In this document: one piece after another, positions 1 through 11,330 of the stretch | How the letters are laid out: each line of letters starts with the position of its first letter | Position numbering within the stretch: position 1 is the first letter of the stretch | Origin: Phymatolithon calcareum | Taxonomy: Eukaryota; Rhodophyta; Florideophyceae; Hapalidiales | Reading direction: 5' to 3' | DNA: 64,000 nucleotides | Assembly: GCA_977006965.1 (NCBI GenBank) | Contig: OZ345384.1 | Coordinates: 1 to 64,000, forward strand | Made by a program: the position numbers and the translations under genes | The notes under the pieces: model-generated | Seen by the model: the letters and a program-made list of their open reading frames with translations, nothing else | What the model was told of the DNA's origin: nothing | Database searches by the model: none

Positions 1-465
1 GAAGTCTCGACACCGTGCGTTACCGGCATCTGCAGATCGGAGATAGCAATCGAAGATGAGCAAACTTGCTGTGGCCATGTCTGGGCGGCCATTTTTGAGG
101 AACTCGTATGCAATTTTATACGCGACGGGCTCGGTGAAGACGTTACTGGGTTGGATAGGAACGACTTTGGCCCAAACCTCGAGCGAGGCTCGAAGATCTT
201 TCATTTTCCCTCGCAAGGTGGGGAAATAAAGCTCCACAGCCAGCATGGCGTTGACTACCAGCTGTCTGCCCTGCTTGCTGCGGCTTTTGTAGGTGTGTAC
301 CGCAAAGTCGAGTAGGTGGCCCTCGACTTTTCGCAGGTCTGAGAAGTCGTCAGCGCCTTCTTCCTGTAGGAATTGGATGACGGCCTTTCGACCACGATTG
401 CATTGCTCTTTCGTGCTCTCATCAACGCGAAGGCTGATTAGATCAAAACGTCCTGGACAGCCCAT
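1..465 (-). CDS. Tyrosine recombinase, N-terminal part, truncated by window edge
   Basis: An open frame of 155 codons runs from an ATG at 463-465 to base 1 without a stop. The translation has a helical core-binding-like region (VEGHLLDF, then GRQLVVNAMLAVELYFP) followed by LIFDCYLRSADAGN, which resembles the first conserved arginine box of tyrosine recombinases (usually YLRxxE). In DIRS-type elements this enzyme replaces the DDE integrase and joins a circular cDNA to the target. The remaining catalytic residues lie outside the window. It follows the RNase H region on the same strand with a gap of about 70 bases, which fits the DIRS gene order. The start is the first in-frame ATG after stops and could be wrong if the protein is fused to upstream sequence. 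Confidence 0.55.
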   Translation of the reverse strand, partial: MGCPGRFDLISLRVDESTKEQCNRGRKAVIQFLQEEGADDFSDLRKVEGHLLDFAVHTYKSRSKQGRQLVVNAMLAVELYFPTLRGKMKDLRASLEVWAKVVPIQPSNVFTEPVAYKIAYEFLKNGRPDMATASLLIFDCYLRSADAGNARCRDF

Positions 466-534
466 CTACGGGATTGTTCGCACTAGGTATGTAACAGCAC
501 TTCATGTGCAAGTCTCCGGCGATGGTGAGAGCCG

Positions 535-1013
535 CTACCGGTCTGCAGATGGGGTGTAGTCCAAGACTTGACCGTCCTTTTCAAGCGCCCCAATGAGCGC
601 TTGGTTGTCCACCCCGATTATCAGTTTGCGTCCAAATTTTTTTTTGTTTCGCAAGATCCATTTTAGACCCAGAATTAAGGCCTTTCCTTCGAGTATGTTT
701 ATATACTCCCTTTTTCGCCATTTGTGACGTATGGCGACATTCCACGCTTTTTGGCTTTGCCATTCACCCAATGAAGGCCTTGGAGAAGGTGGTAGTACTC
801 CTCGGCGCTTGCATCTGCATAGACGACTCCAGCTCTTTGTCTGCTGGCATCGATACAGATAACTCTTTGGCAGAACGGTCTTCTGATATTGCCATAGATT
901 AGGGGTGAAAGGCTCGCCAAAGTCCACAGCTCACACATGGACCCATAGGTTGGGGAGCTACGGTAGCGCGGGCCGTGCAACATCTCATAGCACTCTTTGA
1001 TGATCGAAAGCAT
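535..1013 (-). pseudogene. RNase H domain of the DIRS-like element, frameshifted
   Basis: Two overlapping minus frames together make an RNase H fold. The first has ICIDAS followed by AGVVYADAS, the first catalytic aspartate strand. The second has NILEGKALILGLKWIL, with the catalytic glutamate, and LIIGVDNQALIGAL, with the second aspartate. The switch between frames around 700-770 means one indel. The style (INxLEgkAlxxxL, VDNQAxxGAL) is that of RNase H in DIRS and related elements. It lies about 230 bases downstream of the reverse transcriptase on the same strand. The enzyme would degrade the RNA strand of the RNA-DNA hybrid during cDNA synthesis; this copy cannot be made as one protein. Confidence 0.6.
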
Positions 1014-1243
1014 CGGCCGACGTAAAAGGAGAAACCAAATCCATTTTCCAAGAATTGATGAAAGGCTTTCCTTTGGCCAACGCCTCGCTCTAACTATTTC
1101 GTGCGTTTCGGCAAGAAGTGATGACTTTTTGCTCTTTTAGGGAGCATCAATCTATCCGATTGGACCTCTATGCCTAAGATGTCGGTTGTGCGCCTAGGAG
1201 GGAGCTCGACTTTCTCGTCCCCAGCGGGGAACCCATCCTTGGC

Positions 1244-1831
1244 TCATTGATCACGTGCGCCCGTTATCCCGGCATGGACCTCGGTAAGGGTTCTCCCAAG
1301 GATGAAGAAATCGTCGATGTATATTCCGTGGCGTGTTCTGTCGATGAAGAGGCTGTTAGCCGGCAGGATAGCAATGCGTGGATCAATAAAAGACAGGTCC
1401 TTTAACACGTTCTCGTGGATGGATTGTCCAACAAACACTGAGAGCGACCACCGCATTGGGAGCACACATACCATCGGCCAGCACCGCTGCCCTTCACAAG
1501 AAAGAGCAGGTAGGCCAAAGTACGTCCACATCCAAGTAGGCGTTCGGATGCGATGATAAAAGTTGTCCATGTCCGTCTTCCCGCAATGTAGCGTGTCTTC
1601 GTCAGAAATACAAAGATCAACGAAATCTCCGGGGTTTGGGAGATTGACCTCGGGTGAGGCGCGGAAATAAAGGTTGGCCTTTCGAGCATCTATTATAAGC
1701 CGCTGCTTCTCCTTTTTCGGAACTGCGAACATGCCGTCAATGACTCTCGGCTTCTTTTTCGACAGAACGACGATGTCTCGTTCCCGTAGTGTTTGGATGA
1801 CTCGGATATAATCATCTAGCTTCACCCCCAT
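1244..1831 (-). CDS. Reverse transcriptase of the DIRS-like element
   Basis: A 195-codon open frame carries reverse-transcriptase landmarks in order: GMFAVPKKEKQRLIIDARKA (fingers), HCGKTDMDNFYHRI with the motif A aspartate, YFGLPALS, LPMRWSLSVFVGQSIHENVL in the place of motif B, and HGIYIDDFFILG with the YIDD active site. The D-x-x-x-F-Y-H pattern and the MxWSLxxFVxQ pattern match reverse transcriptases of DIRS-like elements rather than LINEs. It ends at GARDQ and RNase H follows. The frame is shorter than a full palm, so the N-terminus may be missing or in another frame. Confidence 0.65.
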   Translation of the reverse strand: MGVKLDDYIRVIQTLRERDIVVLSKKKPRVIDGMFAVPKKEKQRLIIDARKANLYFRASPEVNLPNPGDFVDLCISDEDTLHCGKTDMDNFYHRIRTPTWMWTYFGLPALSCEGQRCWPMVCVLPMRWSLSVFVGQSIHENVLKDLSFIDPRIAILPANSLFIDRTRHGIYIDDFFILGRTLTEVHAGITGARDQ

Positions 1832-2947
1832 GAAACCGCGTGTTGCCCCAATTCGTTTTTGGTGGGATGTAGATCATTCAGAATCTCTCTTGGGTGAGCA
1901 TACTGCTCGGACAAGTGTTGTGGGAGCACGTCGATCATTTCTACAGTGCCGGCTACCCCCCACTAGGTAACGACAATGTTGATGCCTTCGTTTGAACCCC
2001 ATTTTGACATCGCTGTTCTAAATAGACAAAACTCTCCTTCTGGACTCTCTGCCTCACCCCTTGGTCCGCTCGTAACAAAAGTTGCCGGCGGAACGCTACG
2101 GCACATGAATCATTCACTAAACAGCATATTTCCCTTTGACTGGCATTGGGTTTCTCATTCGTATCTAGAATGGGGTCGTCAATCCTGATTAAGCGTTTAG
2201 GCTTCGCAAGGCCCCTCTGGTAGCTGACGATATAGAGTTACCTTTCCTAACTCGGGCCCTCTGTCGAGAACCGGACGCCCCGTTGTCACTAATGTGGTGA
2301 GCAATAGGCGTAGGAAATAGTTCCCGCCTGTCCAAGGTTTCAAATCTTTTCATAATTTTCTTTACTAGTTCTGGCGACCCCCGCTTGGGCCTTCCCTCTT
2401 AGCGGCTTGGTCCTTCCCGGGGGGGTTCATTAACTCACGCTCCAGCTGCGCCGCTCTTCCAGCGGCACGGACTTCGCGTCGAGTAACCGCACCCTCCTCA
2501 CTACGTTCATCGAACATGTGGGATGCTATGAAAGGCGGTGATGAAACTTTGTTGAAAGTTTTAGGAAAATAAAATTATTTCGATGAAAAATAATTTTTTC
2601 GAACACGTGTGATAACACGTGTTGGAGGTCGCGGGTTCAAGTGGAGGTTGGAGCCAAGGTTGGGATAAATTTTGGTTCGGTGGTTCTGGTGGTTCTGAGG
2701 TCGAGGCCGGTGGTTTGGTTCTGTGCTGGTTGCCGGTCTCAGTTTTGGGACCGGCTCCCCCTTTTTATAGTGTTTCTAGTGTAGCAATAATGTGCCAACA
2801 AAACTATAAGTGAACATTACATGTAGAAAACAAGACATAAGGCCAGCTAGTATGTGCCATATTGTATATAACATAATGGTATAAAAGTATAGAAGTACTG
2901 TAAGGATAGAAAATTAGTTAAAATTCAACGATCATAAGGAAAAATTT

Positions 2948-4194
2948 CTAGTATCCCTTACATGCTACTTCCCATTTTCCGGTGCGGTCGGCCAGCTCAA
3001 CTTTTGCCAGACGCCGAAGCAAATCCTCAACAGCAACGCATTTGCGAGCCTTTTCCAGTCCTATATCAGCAATCAATAAGTCCACAGCCGAAGCTATAGT
3101 CTCACTTTCATACCGATTGCGGTCCGTTTTGAAGTTATGGGTGCACACGTAATAAGTTACCGTTTGTGTGCGGCTGAAGATTATCTCCAGCCGCTCATCA
3201 GCCACCCTCTTTCGAAGAGGTAGACTAAAATAATAAGGTGCCTCTTCCTTGCGCCTCCAAAACTCGTCGAGTTTTCGCTTCTCCTGCTTTTGCTTTCGTC
3301 CCCTGTGGGTGCGCCCTCGGCAATAATCCGAATCAGAGTCCAACGAGTCGCTCGAGGTTGAGGAATCCTCAGATGAAATGCTGTAACGACGCCTCCTTCT
3401 ATCGCGTCTCCTCTTTTCCTTCCGTCGGTCCCCTCTCCGACTTTTTATGCTTTCACTGTCGCTCCATGAGTCGCCGTCGGCCGAGTCTGGATCACCATTC
3501 TGACGGGCTTTCACCCGGTCCACGAAGTTTTTCCGACCCTTCGGATCACGACCTTTCTGAAACAGCTCAGTAAGCATTTTCACTTGCTTGGCCAGCTCGG
3601 CCAGGCTAGGGACAGTCTCACCTTCATCCTCTCCCACTCTGTTACTCCTATCAGACTTCTCTTCGACTAAGGCAGCCTTCGCTGTCTTTTCCGGTCCTCG
3701 CGACGGTCCCGCACTAGACGGTCCGCCATAGACGAAGCCCTTGTGAGCCTCTTTTTGGGAGGCGAGTCCGCACAGGGCGTACTCACCTCACTGCTTTCAC
3801 AAGCACGGTCCCTCGACGGTTCATCCACGGATTTCTCTGCAGCACCCCCATCTTCCCCGTCACTCGGGAGAGCGATAGTTGGGAGGTTGGCTTCCATAAT
3901 ATTCAACATGACGTTCCAGACATCATTATCGTCATACAATACAGGATGGGCAGTGGTTTTCTGCAGCTTCTTGTTCAAGAAATCGATCATGTCGTCGTAG
4001 AACTCCTTACCCAGCTTCTTGTACGTCGTAATATTGCGTCGAACAACCTCCCGGAATTTCGTGAGAAACTCCGTAGTTTCCAAACCGACGAAGAGCTCCA
4101 TAAATTCGCGCATCTTCGCCCTAACGGTCGTTTTGTTAGCAGGTGATGTTTTAAAGGCACAGGCACACCCAAAACATTGTACTTCGATTCTCAT
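2948..4194 (-). pseudogene. Gag-like ORF1 of the DIRS-like element, one frameshift
   Basis: Two minus-strand frames overlap at about 3,640-3,720 and read as one protein with a single frame change. The first (4,194-3,667) has a cysteine pair near the start, a helical middle and an acidic, serine-rich stretch ending in KRLTRASS. The second (to 2,948) starts open well before its first start codon, contains a coiled region (LAELAKQVKMLTELF), a long arginine-rich and serine-rich tract, and a helical C-terminus ending EVACKGY. This layout, upstream of RT on the same strand, suits a nucleic-acid-binding Gag-like protein. No zinc knuckle is seen. It could also be an unrelated host gene fragment. Confidence 0.4.
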
Positions 4195-4450
4195 TCCCTA
4201 TGAGACACGAGCAGATGTTTTGAACTAACACAGGTGACATCCACAAGCAAAATAGCCAACACCGTCAGGAAGTAGCGGATCTATTATTGTCCATATGCCC
4301 ACCTCCCCTCGTAAATGCCGGCGTCCTCCAGTCAGACCCTTTTTACTCCAGGCCGGACGGTCACTCCTTGCGCTGTGCGACTCGGGCAAAACGGCTTTCC
4401 CCAGTTCAGAACCAGGTCCACCTCGCACATCACTAGATTCCAACCTCGAG

Positions 4451-5989
4451 AGGATATGCTCCGACGCCGGAAACGTCAGCCCAGCGGCATACCGTCCGTC
4501 ATCAGGGTGGTCTGGCGATACATTGTGCAGCTCTCCGACATCTCACGATGTACAGGGGTCGCGGTGAGAACGCGGCTACACACGAGACCAGGGCAGTAAG
4601 CCTTCTATACCGTCGCCCAGTCAGAGCTTCGCAAGGACTCCTCATGCCCCTCGAAGACTTACACCCTCAAGGTAAATCAGAACAAATCCAAAGCATAATT
4701 TTGCCCTGTTCTGATCAAGTACACACGAAGTGTGATTCACGAACGAAAACTCCCCCCCCCCAACTACTTGGCGGCATAATCAAGATTTTCTCCAACACAC
4801 ATACTACGCAAGCTCGCAGAACTCTCAATTCCGAGCGTCGAATCTGCAGAAATTCTTTCCCGACTAGGCCTGAAGTTCATAGGAGTCATCGAAACCGCGA
4901 CGAAGATGTATCGAATGCATTAACTTTCGCAGGTTCAGGTCTTAGAAAGGGGTCAGTGCGTTTCTTTGGTTGGGCCACGCTATGTTGGCTGACCGAGATC
5001 GACGTTATTTTATTTCGATTACGTCAAACCCTATGAAATTTAAACGGTACAGGCTTGTGCGCTGGCATCAGCTTGAAGTTGGATCTTCACCTGCTGAGCT
5101 TTCAGTCCCTGAACTTGAAGTAGGTGAGACGTATTATCCGACCTTTGCCCAAATCGACAATCATAATCGATGACGTCAAGAGAGTTTGGACATGGAAGAG
5201 AAAGTCCGCAGTCGAGACTAGTCCCTTTGTTTTAACTCATGTCTTCCGGCGATTTTTATCGTGCACAGCTTGCTTTTTTTCTGGCACGCATCACGAATCT
5301 CAAGACCTCATGACGCAGAGAAGGTATTATGAACTGGAGCGTAACAACTCATCCACAATTCATTTTACTCGCGCTATGCTTGTTAACGTCTAGTCAACCT
5401 AAAACGTAAATTATCCTCCTGGAGTAATGTCGGATCCCACTTATCAGGTACGAAAAAGAGAAGGAAGACTGTATCTGACATGATGACCGCTTTTCCAGTG
5501 CAAAGAGTCTGTCAAGTCAAGAATGCAACCCTAGTGTGCTCGTCACGTAATAGGCTTGATGTCGCAGCAGTCTACATATGTGGCACATCAACTGGTTAAA
5601 ATATTTTTGCTAAGGATGCTGAACACACCCATGAGCTGGAAGCTTTTGGTAAGCTTCATAGTGAGTAGCTCTCCCGTTCAGTAATGAAATGAAACTTATT
5701 CCGGCCACATAGACATTAGGGATGGAATATGACTCGTGTCTTAACAAAGACCAACTGCGGTTACTGAAGTACATTATGGAACAGTGTATACTGTGCACTT
5801 TATGGAAAACATACATCTTTGTACAGCGGAAACGTCAGTCCCCAAAAAGTGGACTCCCTCTCATGGACACTTGCGTGAAATAATTTACATCTCAACAAGC
5901 TCAATAAGCGTTGTGGTACCACAGTACTCATCCAGTATCGATTTTTTCCACAATGTCATTCTATTTAAAATCAGCCTCAGGCATCCCAG
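4451..5989. other. No intact gene; decayed retroelement sequence
   Basis: No convincing frame was found. Near 5,460-5,600 the plus strand has a short stretch ending in DVAAVYIC that resembles the AVYIS strand of LINE endonucleases seen elsewhere in the window, so this is probably an old LINE remnant. A run of ten C lies at 4,750-4,760. The rest is unassigned. Confidence 0.3.
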
Positions 5990-6718
5990 CCGTGTCTTCC
6001 ACTGATAGTTTAGTTGATTCGTCACCGATCTTCCATTTTCTTCCTGTGCCTATATTTAGTTTATTTCTCTTCTTCGGATCTTCTTCGATATCGTTCCCTG
6101 TTCCGCTTTTCGCAAAGCTTTTCTCAAGTCGTCAAGTTCCTTGAGACACTACAGGTCCTTTGTTCTTCTGTCTTTTAGAGGTTCTTCTTATGCCGTAGAA
6201 GGCGCAGGAAGATCCTTTCCTTTTCATGTCTTCACATCTCTGGAGGTTCTAGTCGACGCAAGACTTGCATTGAGTCGCGTCCGTGCTCTGCACAGCTACC
6301 ACAGACGTTCTTTTAAAGTAATGATTCTTCAGTTTCGATAGCCGAACATAATTGATTTGTAATTGGCGTCTCACGTAGAGCATATTCGCATTTCGGCAAC
6401 ATTAAACACTTGAAGAATCCTTGAATGCATGCAACCAACAGCATTTCGTACTCTCGATAGAGACATGTCATTTGCTAATCAGTTGTCCTTCAAATGTACC
6501 ACACTATAGGATATTCCCTAGGCTTGATGCACCTCTCGCCCCGCAAGGAAGAAAGTGTGTTTCAGGAAACCTTTTTACTTTACAACCTCCCATTCCGGTT
6601 CTGTGTTCTATTTGGTACCATTTTATTTCTCCCAAATCTTCCTTATGTCAAGCAACGTTTTCATTCCCTTCCAACTCTTAACCTGGAGTTGGACATCGTC
6701 AGCAAAGAATTGTCCTAG
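5990..6718 (-). mobile_element. LINE-B fragment (reverse transcriptase from the FADD box onward)
   Basis: The minus strand begins at 6,718 with a frame reading LGQFFADDVQLQ, the motif C active site of a LINE reverse transcriptase. It matches LINE-B copies at 37.3 and 44.4 kb, including the following K-G-x-x-K-H-T-F segment. Several stops and frameshifts are present. The 3' limit, around 5,960-5,990, is approximate: a T/A-rich stretch there weakly resembles the LINE-B 3' terminus. The upstream side abuts a copia fragment directly. Confidence 0.5.
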
Positions 6719-7330
6719 GCCAACGCCTCCTCCCAGTGCTTGCGCTCGGCGCTCACCAGTGCAGCCTCGTATGAGACGGGGTCATCGACGGCCAGCATAA
6801 CAAAGTCACCAAAGCGCTCAGGGCGGCTTCCGCGTACGGTTTGACGTTCGTGCCGGTCCTGCTGCGGGCGGCACGGACTTTCCCTCTTCCGGCCCGGTTC
6901 AGTCCGATGCATTAATGTCTGCATGGGTACTACCATTTCCAGTACCAGCCGGTGTCTCGTCCGTTTCGTTCTCGTCGGTGTCTTCAACACCGCCAGTTCC
7001 AACTGCATCCTCTATAGCTTTCCTTCCGCCGTCCGCGGCTGATGCCGCGGGTGCAAGAGGCACTTTCTCGATGTAGTCCTCGTCCCCGTCGTAGTCACAC
7101 CACTCAGGCGTAAAGCTTTGCGAGCTCACGCGCACAGTGTCCTTCCACGTCCTCATTGGGAAATTGTCCTCAAAAATTTTGCAATGGCGCAAGATTTGTA
7201 CTGTGCGTGCTTCCTCGAGCGTGACGCGGTATTTTCCGTACGAAATGCAGCGTAGCAATACCCCATTTATGGCTTTCGGGTCTAAGCCTCCGCGGAGATT
7301 CTCCGGCACACGCACCCACACCTTGCATAC
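6719..7330 (-). mobile_element. Ty1/copia retrotransposon fragment (integrase C-terminus to start of RT)
   Basis: The minus frames 7,351-6,899 and 7,008-6,715 read VCKVWVRVPENLRGGLDPKA, then a GKYRV strand and VQILRHCKIFEDNF. This is the typical C-terminal end of a copia integrase, where the substrate-like 'LDPKAxxGxxLG' signature is found. An acidic linker follows, then RFGDFVMLAVDDPVSYEAAL and HWEEAL, the entry of a copia reverse transcriptase. The fragment has no LTRs and is bounded on both sides by LINE sequence on the same strand. Confidence 0.7.
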
Positions 7331-9530
7331 GAACGACCGTAGATGGGTCAATTCCCTTCTTGAATACCCCTAGTGCACGGAGCTCGTACAGAGCGATCCT
7401 AACCTTTTTGAGGTGTTGCAACATCAGTGTCTCTGTAACCCCCTCTGGTCCTAGGGATACTCCGAGGTAGGTCACTTCCGCGACATGTGGGAGGGCCTTA
7501 TTACCCAGCTGGAATGTCACGCCCGCTGTCTCATCCGATTCAAGTATCTCGCTTTTTCCTTGTTTCGTGTTCCATGTCATCCCGCGTTCTTGGGCCCATT
7601 GAGTGGCTTTGTCTAGCAATCCCTGCAGAGCGGAAGGTGATTTCGCTAGGAGAATTACGTCGTCTGCGAAGAGAATTGAAGGCACGTCGGCCCAATCTCT
7701 GGGCACTTCTCCCATGCGTTCCGCAAACTCATCCATGAAGATGTTGTATAGACTTGGACTGAGAGGGGACCCCTGTGGTACTCCTCTGTCCACTAGAAAC
7801 CAGTTCTTATCAGTATCTTCGATGGTTGACACCCAGGACGGTGTCAAGAATGCTTCCGTCATAGCGCATAGCTTTGGTGCCAGTACCTGTCTCATTCTGG
7901 CCACGAGATGTTTTCTTGGGACGGTGTCGTATGCAGCCTTGAGGTCCAGTACTGCTACGCACCTTTGATGGCCTTTCAATAGTTCCGTGGCTCTTAGGAT
8001 TGCGAGTTCTGTACTTTTCCCTTTTTGTAACCCGAGTTGGAAACAGTGGTTGGATTAAACCCCGCTTAGCATACTATCTATTGCCGTTTCAATCACTTTC
8101 CTTGCATGACTGAGCAGGGATATTGGGCGATACTTTTCAGGTTCGTGGTGTGGTCCCTTCTTGTGAATAGGTACCAATAGGGCCTTCTGCCAGTACATTG
8201 GCATGTCTCGGCACCTCCCACAGGCTTCCCAAAGGGCTGTAAGAACCTCCGCATTCAGAGCTACGTCTAGCTTCAGCATGTCAGATTTGATCTCGTCCAC
8301 ACCTGGCGCTTTCCCAGTTGGAGACTTTCGAATGGCTTCTTTGATTGATTCCTTCATTCCTTCGGGACACCGGAATTTCCTGGGGCAAGTTTGCCAGTTT
8401 TCGGTACTGTGGCAAGTTCTCGAAATGTGTGCTGAGAATAATGCATGGTTCATTGGTTTCCAGTCATCTTGTTGCGAGCTGTCCTCCCTTTTAAATTTTT
8501 CTTCATCCTGGCTAGCTGCTTCACCGCTGCTGGACCATCTGTCTCTTCAAGTTCAGAGATGTATTCCTGGTATTGCTCGCTCTTTCGCTGGTTGACTTTG
8601 GTTCTCACTTGATACTTGCATTCGTGATATCGGTCCCAGTCTTCTGATGATTTGGATAGTCTAGCACGCTTGTATAGTTTCTTTCGCTTCAGAGCCAGTT
8701 TGTCCAGTTCAGCGCTTCAAAACGGTTTGTAGCGCGAATTCGTGTTTTACCCTCCAAGGGTCACACCAGGTCTTCACCAATTTCTTGTACCACTGATTTA
8801 GTTGCCGTGAGGTGTCGCACTGCTGGAGTCTCGCTATGATTCCGGGAAGTTCGGCACGATACTTCAGGCGTACTTTTTCTTGTTTCGTCTTCTGACGCGT
8901 TTTCGAGCCGATATCCACTATCTTCCTGTAGATATCCTCCCCTTGTTCCGGGGTGGGGCGTCTCTGCAGTTTTTGAATAAGTTCTTGCATTTGATCTTTG
9001 ATGATAACTTTCGTTTTGGTGCCCGCCCAGTCCCGTACACTGACTGGTCTCTTGGTCTGGCTACAATCGCGTTCCTGTCGGCTTCTGAGACGTGTGCATA
9101 CTGGTCGGTGTTGTGTACTCCCTGTGCAGATATTCTCCGGTGAATTTGGAGTGGAGGTCGTTATTCCTTTCGTGACAAAGAAGTCAATATTGCTGCTGTA
9201 TTTCTTTGTCTGAAACGTGGGGCCCTTGCTGGTACGTATAACCCATCCTTTCTCTTCTGCCCATTTTACGACTTGGTTTCCTCTTCTGTTTGTTTGTCGA
9301 TCCCATAAGTTGTGTCTTGCGTTCCAGTCGCCGCATATGATGGCTTTCCCTCTTGCGTGCCCGGTGATAAGTTTTAGACAATCTTCCGTTTCCTGTCGCG
9401 TAGACTTTGGTGACATATATACCACCCCGATTTTCAGGCTTTCCAGTTGTGCGATGACGATTTGGTAGTGTATCCTTGCATGTTTGAATATAAGCTTGGC
9501 TCCACACCCTGTTCGGAACTATCAACTATC
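7331..9530 (-). mobile_element. LINE-A1 copy 1 (endonuclease plus reverse transcriptase), truncated and broken
   Basis: Minus-strand pieces read in order. Endonuclease (about 9,530-8,710) has VVYMSP, ICGDWNARHNLWD with the catalytic D and N, SNIDFFV, and TQHRPV where SDHxP is usual. Reverse transcriptase (8,453-8,055 and 7,979-7,340) has GKAPGVDEIKSDMLK, KKGPHHEPEKYRPISLLS, VLDLKAAYDTVP (motif A), RGVPQGSPLSPSLYNIFMDE (motif B) and ILFADDVILL (motif C). Frameshifts separate the pieces. The element stops at about 7,331, just after GIDPSTVV, and continues directly as copia sequence. The 5' part of the endonuclease is missing. This subfamily is clearly diverged from LINE-A2 but shares its layout. 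Confidence 0.8.
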
Positions 9531-9591
9531 AGAGTTCTAGACACTTGGGCAAATCTTCCAAAGGCGTACAGAACCGACAGTTGCCTGTTTT

Positions 9592-9891
9592 CTAGTTAAG
9601 TATTGCAGGCAGTTCTCTTGTATTGTCGCACAGAATTTTCCCCTTTCTCTTCGATTCAAGGCTCTCTCCTTCCTTTGTCAGGAAGGTTGATCGAATTGCT
9701 TCTGCAAATTGGTTCGCTACTATGTGCATCATCGCTTCAATAAACGTTTCTCTCGTTTCCATCTCTGCGATGTAATTACTTGTGGCCCGAAGCTCTTCTG
9801 AGTTTCTTCTCTCTGGCGTTACCTCCAGGAACTTTCCTTCTTTCGCCATGCTCCTTCTCAACATCTTGAAAGCTCGTATTTCCCAAAGCAT
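9592..9891 (-). mobile_element. LINE C-terminal fragment
   Basis: A 99-codon minus frame reads AFKMLRRSMAKEGKFLEV, then MRETF-like helices and ESLESKRKGKILCDNTREL. It matches the C-terminal region of LINE copies at 45.8-46.3 kb (ESKRKRKIPYDKTRELPAIL) and at 18.0 kb. It is separate from the neighbouring LINE-A1, since the order is wrong for one element. Confidence 0.65.
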
Positions 9892-9894
9892 TGG

Positions 9895-10230
9895 AAAAAA
9901 TAATTGCTATTGTAATTATTTAAATTATTGTTCCAATAATTTATTCCTGAGTCTCGATTATTTATTGTATTTATTGAGATCGTCGTGGTTGCGACAATTA
10001 TTGTATCGGACTCCTCATTTTTTCGATCCGGTTATTCTATCGCGACAGAACGTAGCAAGAAGGATCTAATAATTCGGGGAATAACCAGTTATTTATACCT
10101 CGCTGAACTTGAATAGAATAATTTATTGCTTCTGCGTTCAACAATAAATTATTTATTCTCGACACTTTTCGAGAAAAGAATAAAAATAAATAAATAATTC
10201 CAATGGGAAATACTATTTCCCGTTGATGGG
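9895..10230. repeat. AT-rich region with short inverted repeats (possible fold-back element)
   Basis: This stretch is dominated by AATAATT and TTATT words on both strands. A hairpin is formed by AATAATTTATTG and CAATAAATTATT around 10,110-10,155, and GGGAAATA and TATTTCCC face each other at 10,205-10,224. No coding potential or clear terminal repeat with a target duplication was found. Confidence 0.35.
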
Positions 10231-10429
10231 AAGCGGCTTTTATTCGACATAGTAGACGAAGTCTGTCGGTCTTTTCTCGTGCCAAATGCTCGAAGATTTG
10301 GCGGAAAATCTTTCGTTTAACTTGCTTGAAGGCGCTCTGAACGTTTTCTGTTCACGTTTTTAAGTGCATAGCGTAAGCCCAACGTGTCTGGATTAATGCT
10401 CGTATACCTAGATGCACTTATATATACCA

Positions 10430-11330
10430 ATTCCCTTCTTGAATACCCCTAATGCACGGAGCTCTTACAGAGCAGACTTTGCCTTATTGAGGCGTTACAA
10501 CATATGTGTATCTGAAAATCCCTCAGGTCCGAGGAATACTCCGAAGTAGGTAACTTTCGGGACATGTGCGAGGGTCATATTAGCCAGCTGGAATGTCGCG
10601 CAAGATGACTCATCCGATTCAAGTATCTCGCTTTTTCTTTGCTTCCTGTTCCATGTCATCCCGCGTTCTTGAGCCCAATGAATGGATTTGTCTAGCAATC
10701 CCTGCAGAGCGGAAGGTGGTTTCGCTAGAGAATTACGTCGTTTGCGAAGAGGATTGAAGGGACGTCGGCCTAATCTCTGGGCACTTCTTTCATGCGTTCA
10801 GCAAAATCAACCACGAAGATTTTGTATAGACTTGGACTGAGAGGGGACTCCTGTGGTACGACTCTGTCCACTAGAAACAAGTTCTTATCAGTATCTCCGA
10901 TGATTGACACCCAGGACGGTCTCAGAAATGCTTCTGCCATAGCGCAAAGCTGTGGTGGCAGTACCTGTCTCATTCTAGCAACGAGATGTTTTCTTGGGAC
11001 GGTGTCGTATGCGGACTTGAGGTCCAGTACTGCTACGCACCTTTGTTGGCCTTTCAATAGTTCCGTGGCTCTTAGGATTACGAGTTCTGTACTTTCTCCT
11101 TCTTGGAACCCGAGTTGGAACCAGTGGTTGGAGTACAGCTCGCAGAGTGTACTGTCGATTGCCATTTCAGTAACCTTCCTTGCATGACTAAGCAGCGATA
11201 CTGGGCGATACTTTTCAGGTTCATGGTGTGGACCCTTCTTATGAATAGGTACTAACAGAGCCTTCTGCCAGTCCATTGGCATGTCTGCGCACCTCCCGCA
11301 GGCTTACCATAGCTCGAAATTAAGTGGGTT
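10430..11330 (-). mobile_element. LINE-A1 copy 2, reverse transcriptase fragment
   Basis: This is a close copy of LINE-A1 at 7.35-8.25 kb, on the same strand. Frames 11,282-10,770 and 10,698-10,495 read LVPIHKKGPHHEPEKYRPVS, VLDLKSAYDTVP and a degraded motif B (RVVPQESPLSPSLYKIF, where GVPQGS is usual). The FADD box is broken. It ends at 10,430 at nearly the same internal position where copy 1 stops, and begins at about 11,300-11,330. Confidence 0.75.

Larger units (their letters stand above)
1..4450 (-). mobile_element. DIRS-like (tyrosine-recombinase) retrotransposon, 3' part cut by window edge
   Basis: On the minus strand the order is gag-like protein, reverse transcriptase, RNase H, tyrosine recombinase, which is the order of DIRS-type retroelements rather than LTR elements with a DDE integrase. 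No LTR pair is visible. The recombinase runs off the window start, so the 3' inverted terminus is not seen and the 5' end is only guessed from the gag-like start near 4,194. Frames shift between domains and inside RNase H, so this copy is probably dead. The stretch 1,832-2,947 holds no long frame, but around 2,390-2,510 (minus) a charged, arginine and glutamate-rich segment continues the same type of protein. Confidence in the DIRS-like call rests mainly on the recombinase and on the RT/RNase H style. Confidence 0.65.

Noticed and set aside
2590-2800. A SINE or tRNA-like element (GGGTTCAAGT after CACGTG repeats)
   Set aside because: Only a weak B-box-like word; no A box, no tail, no second copy.
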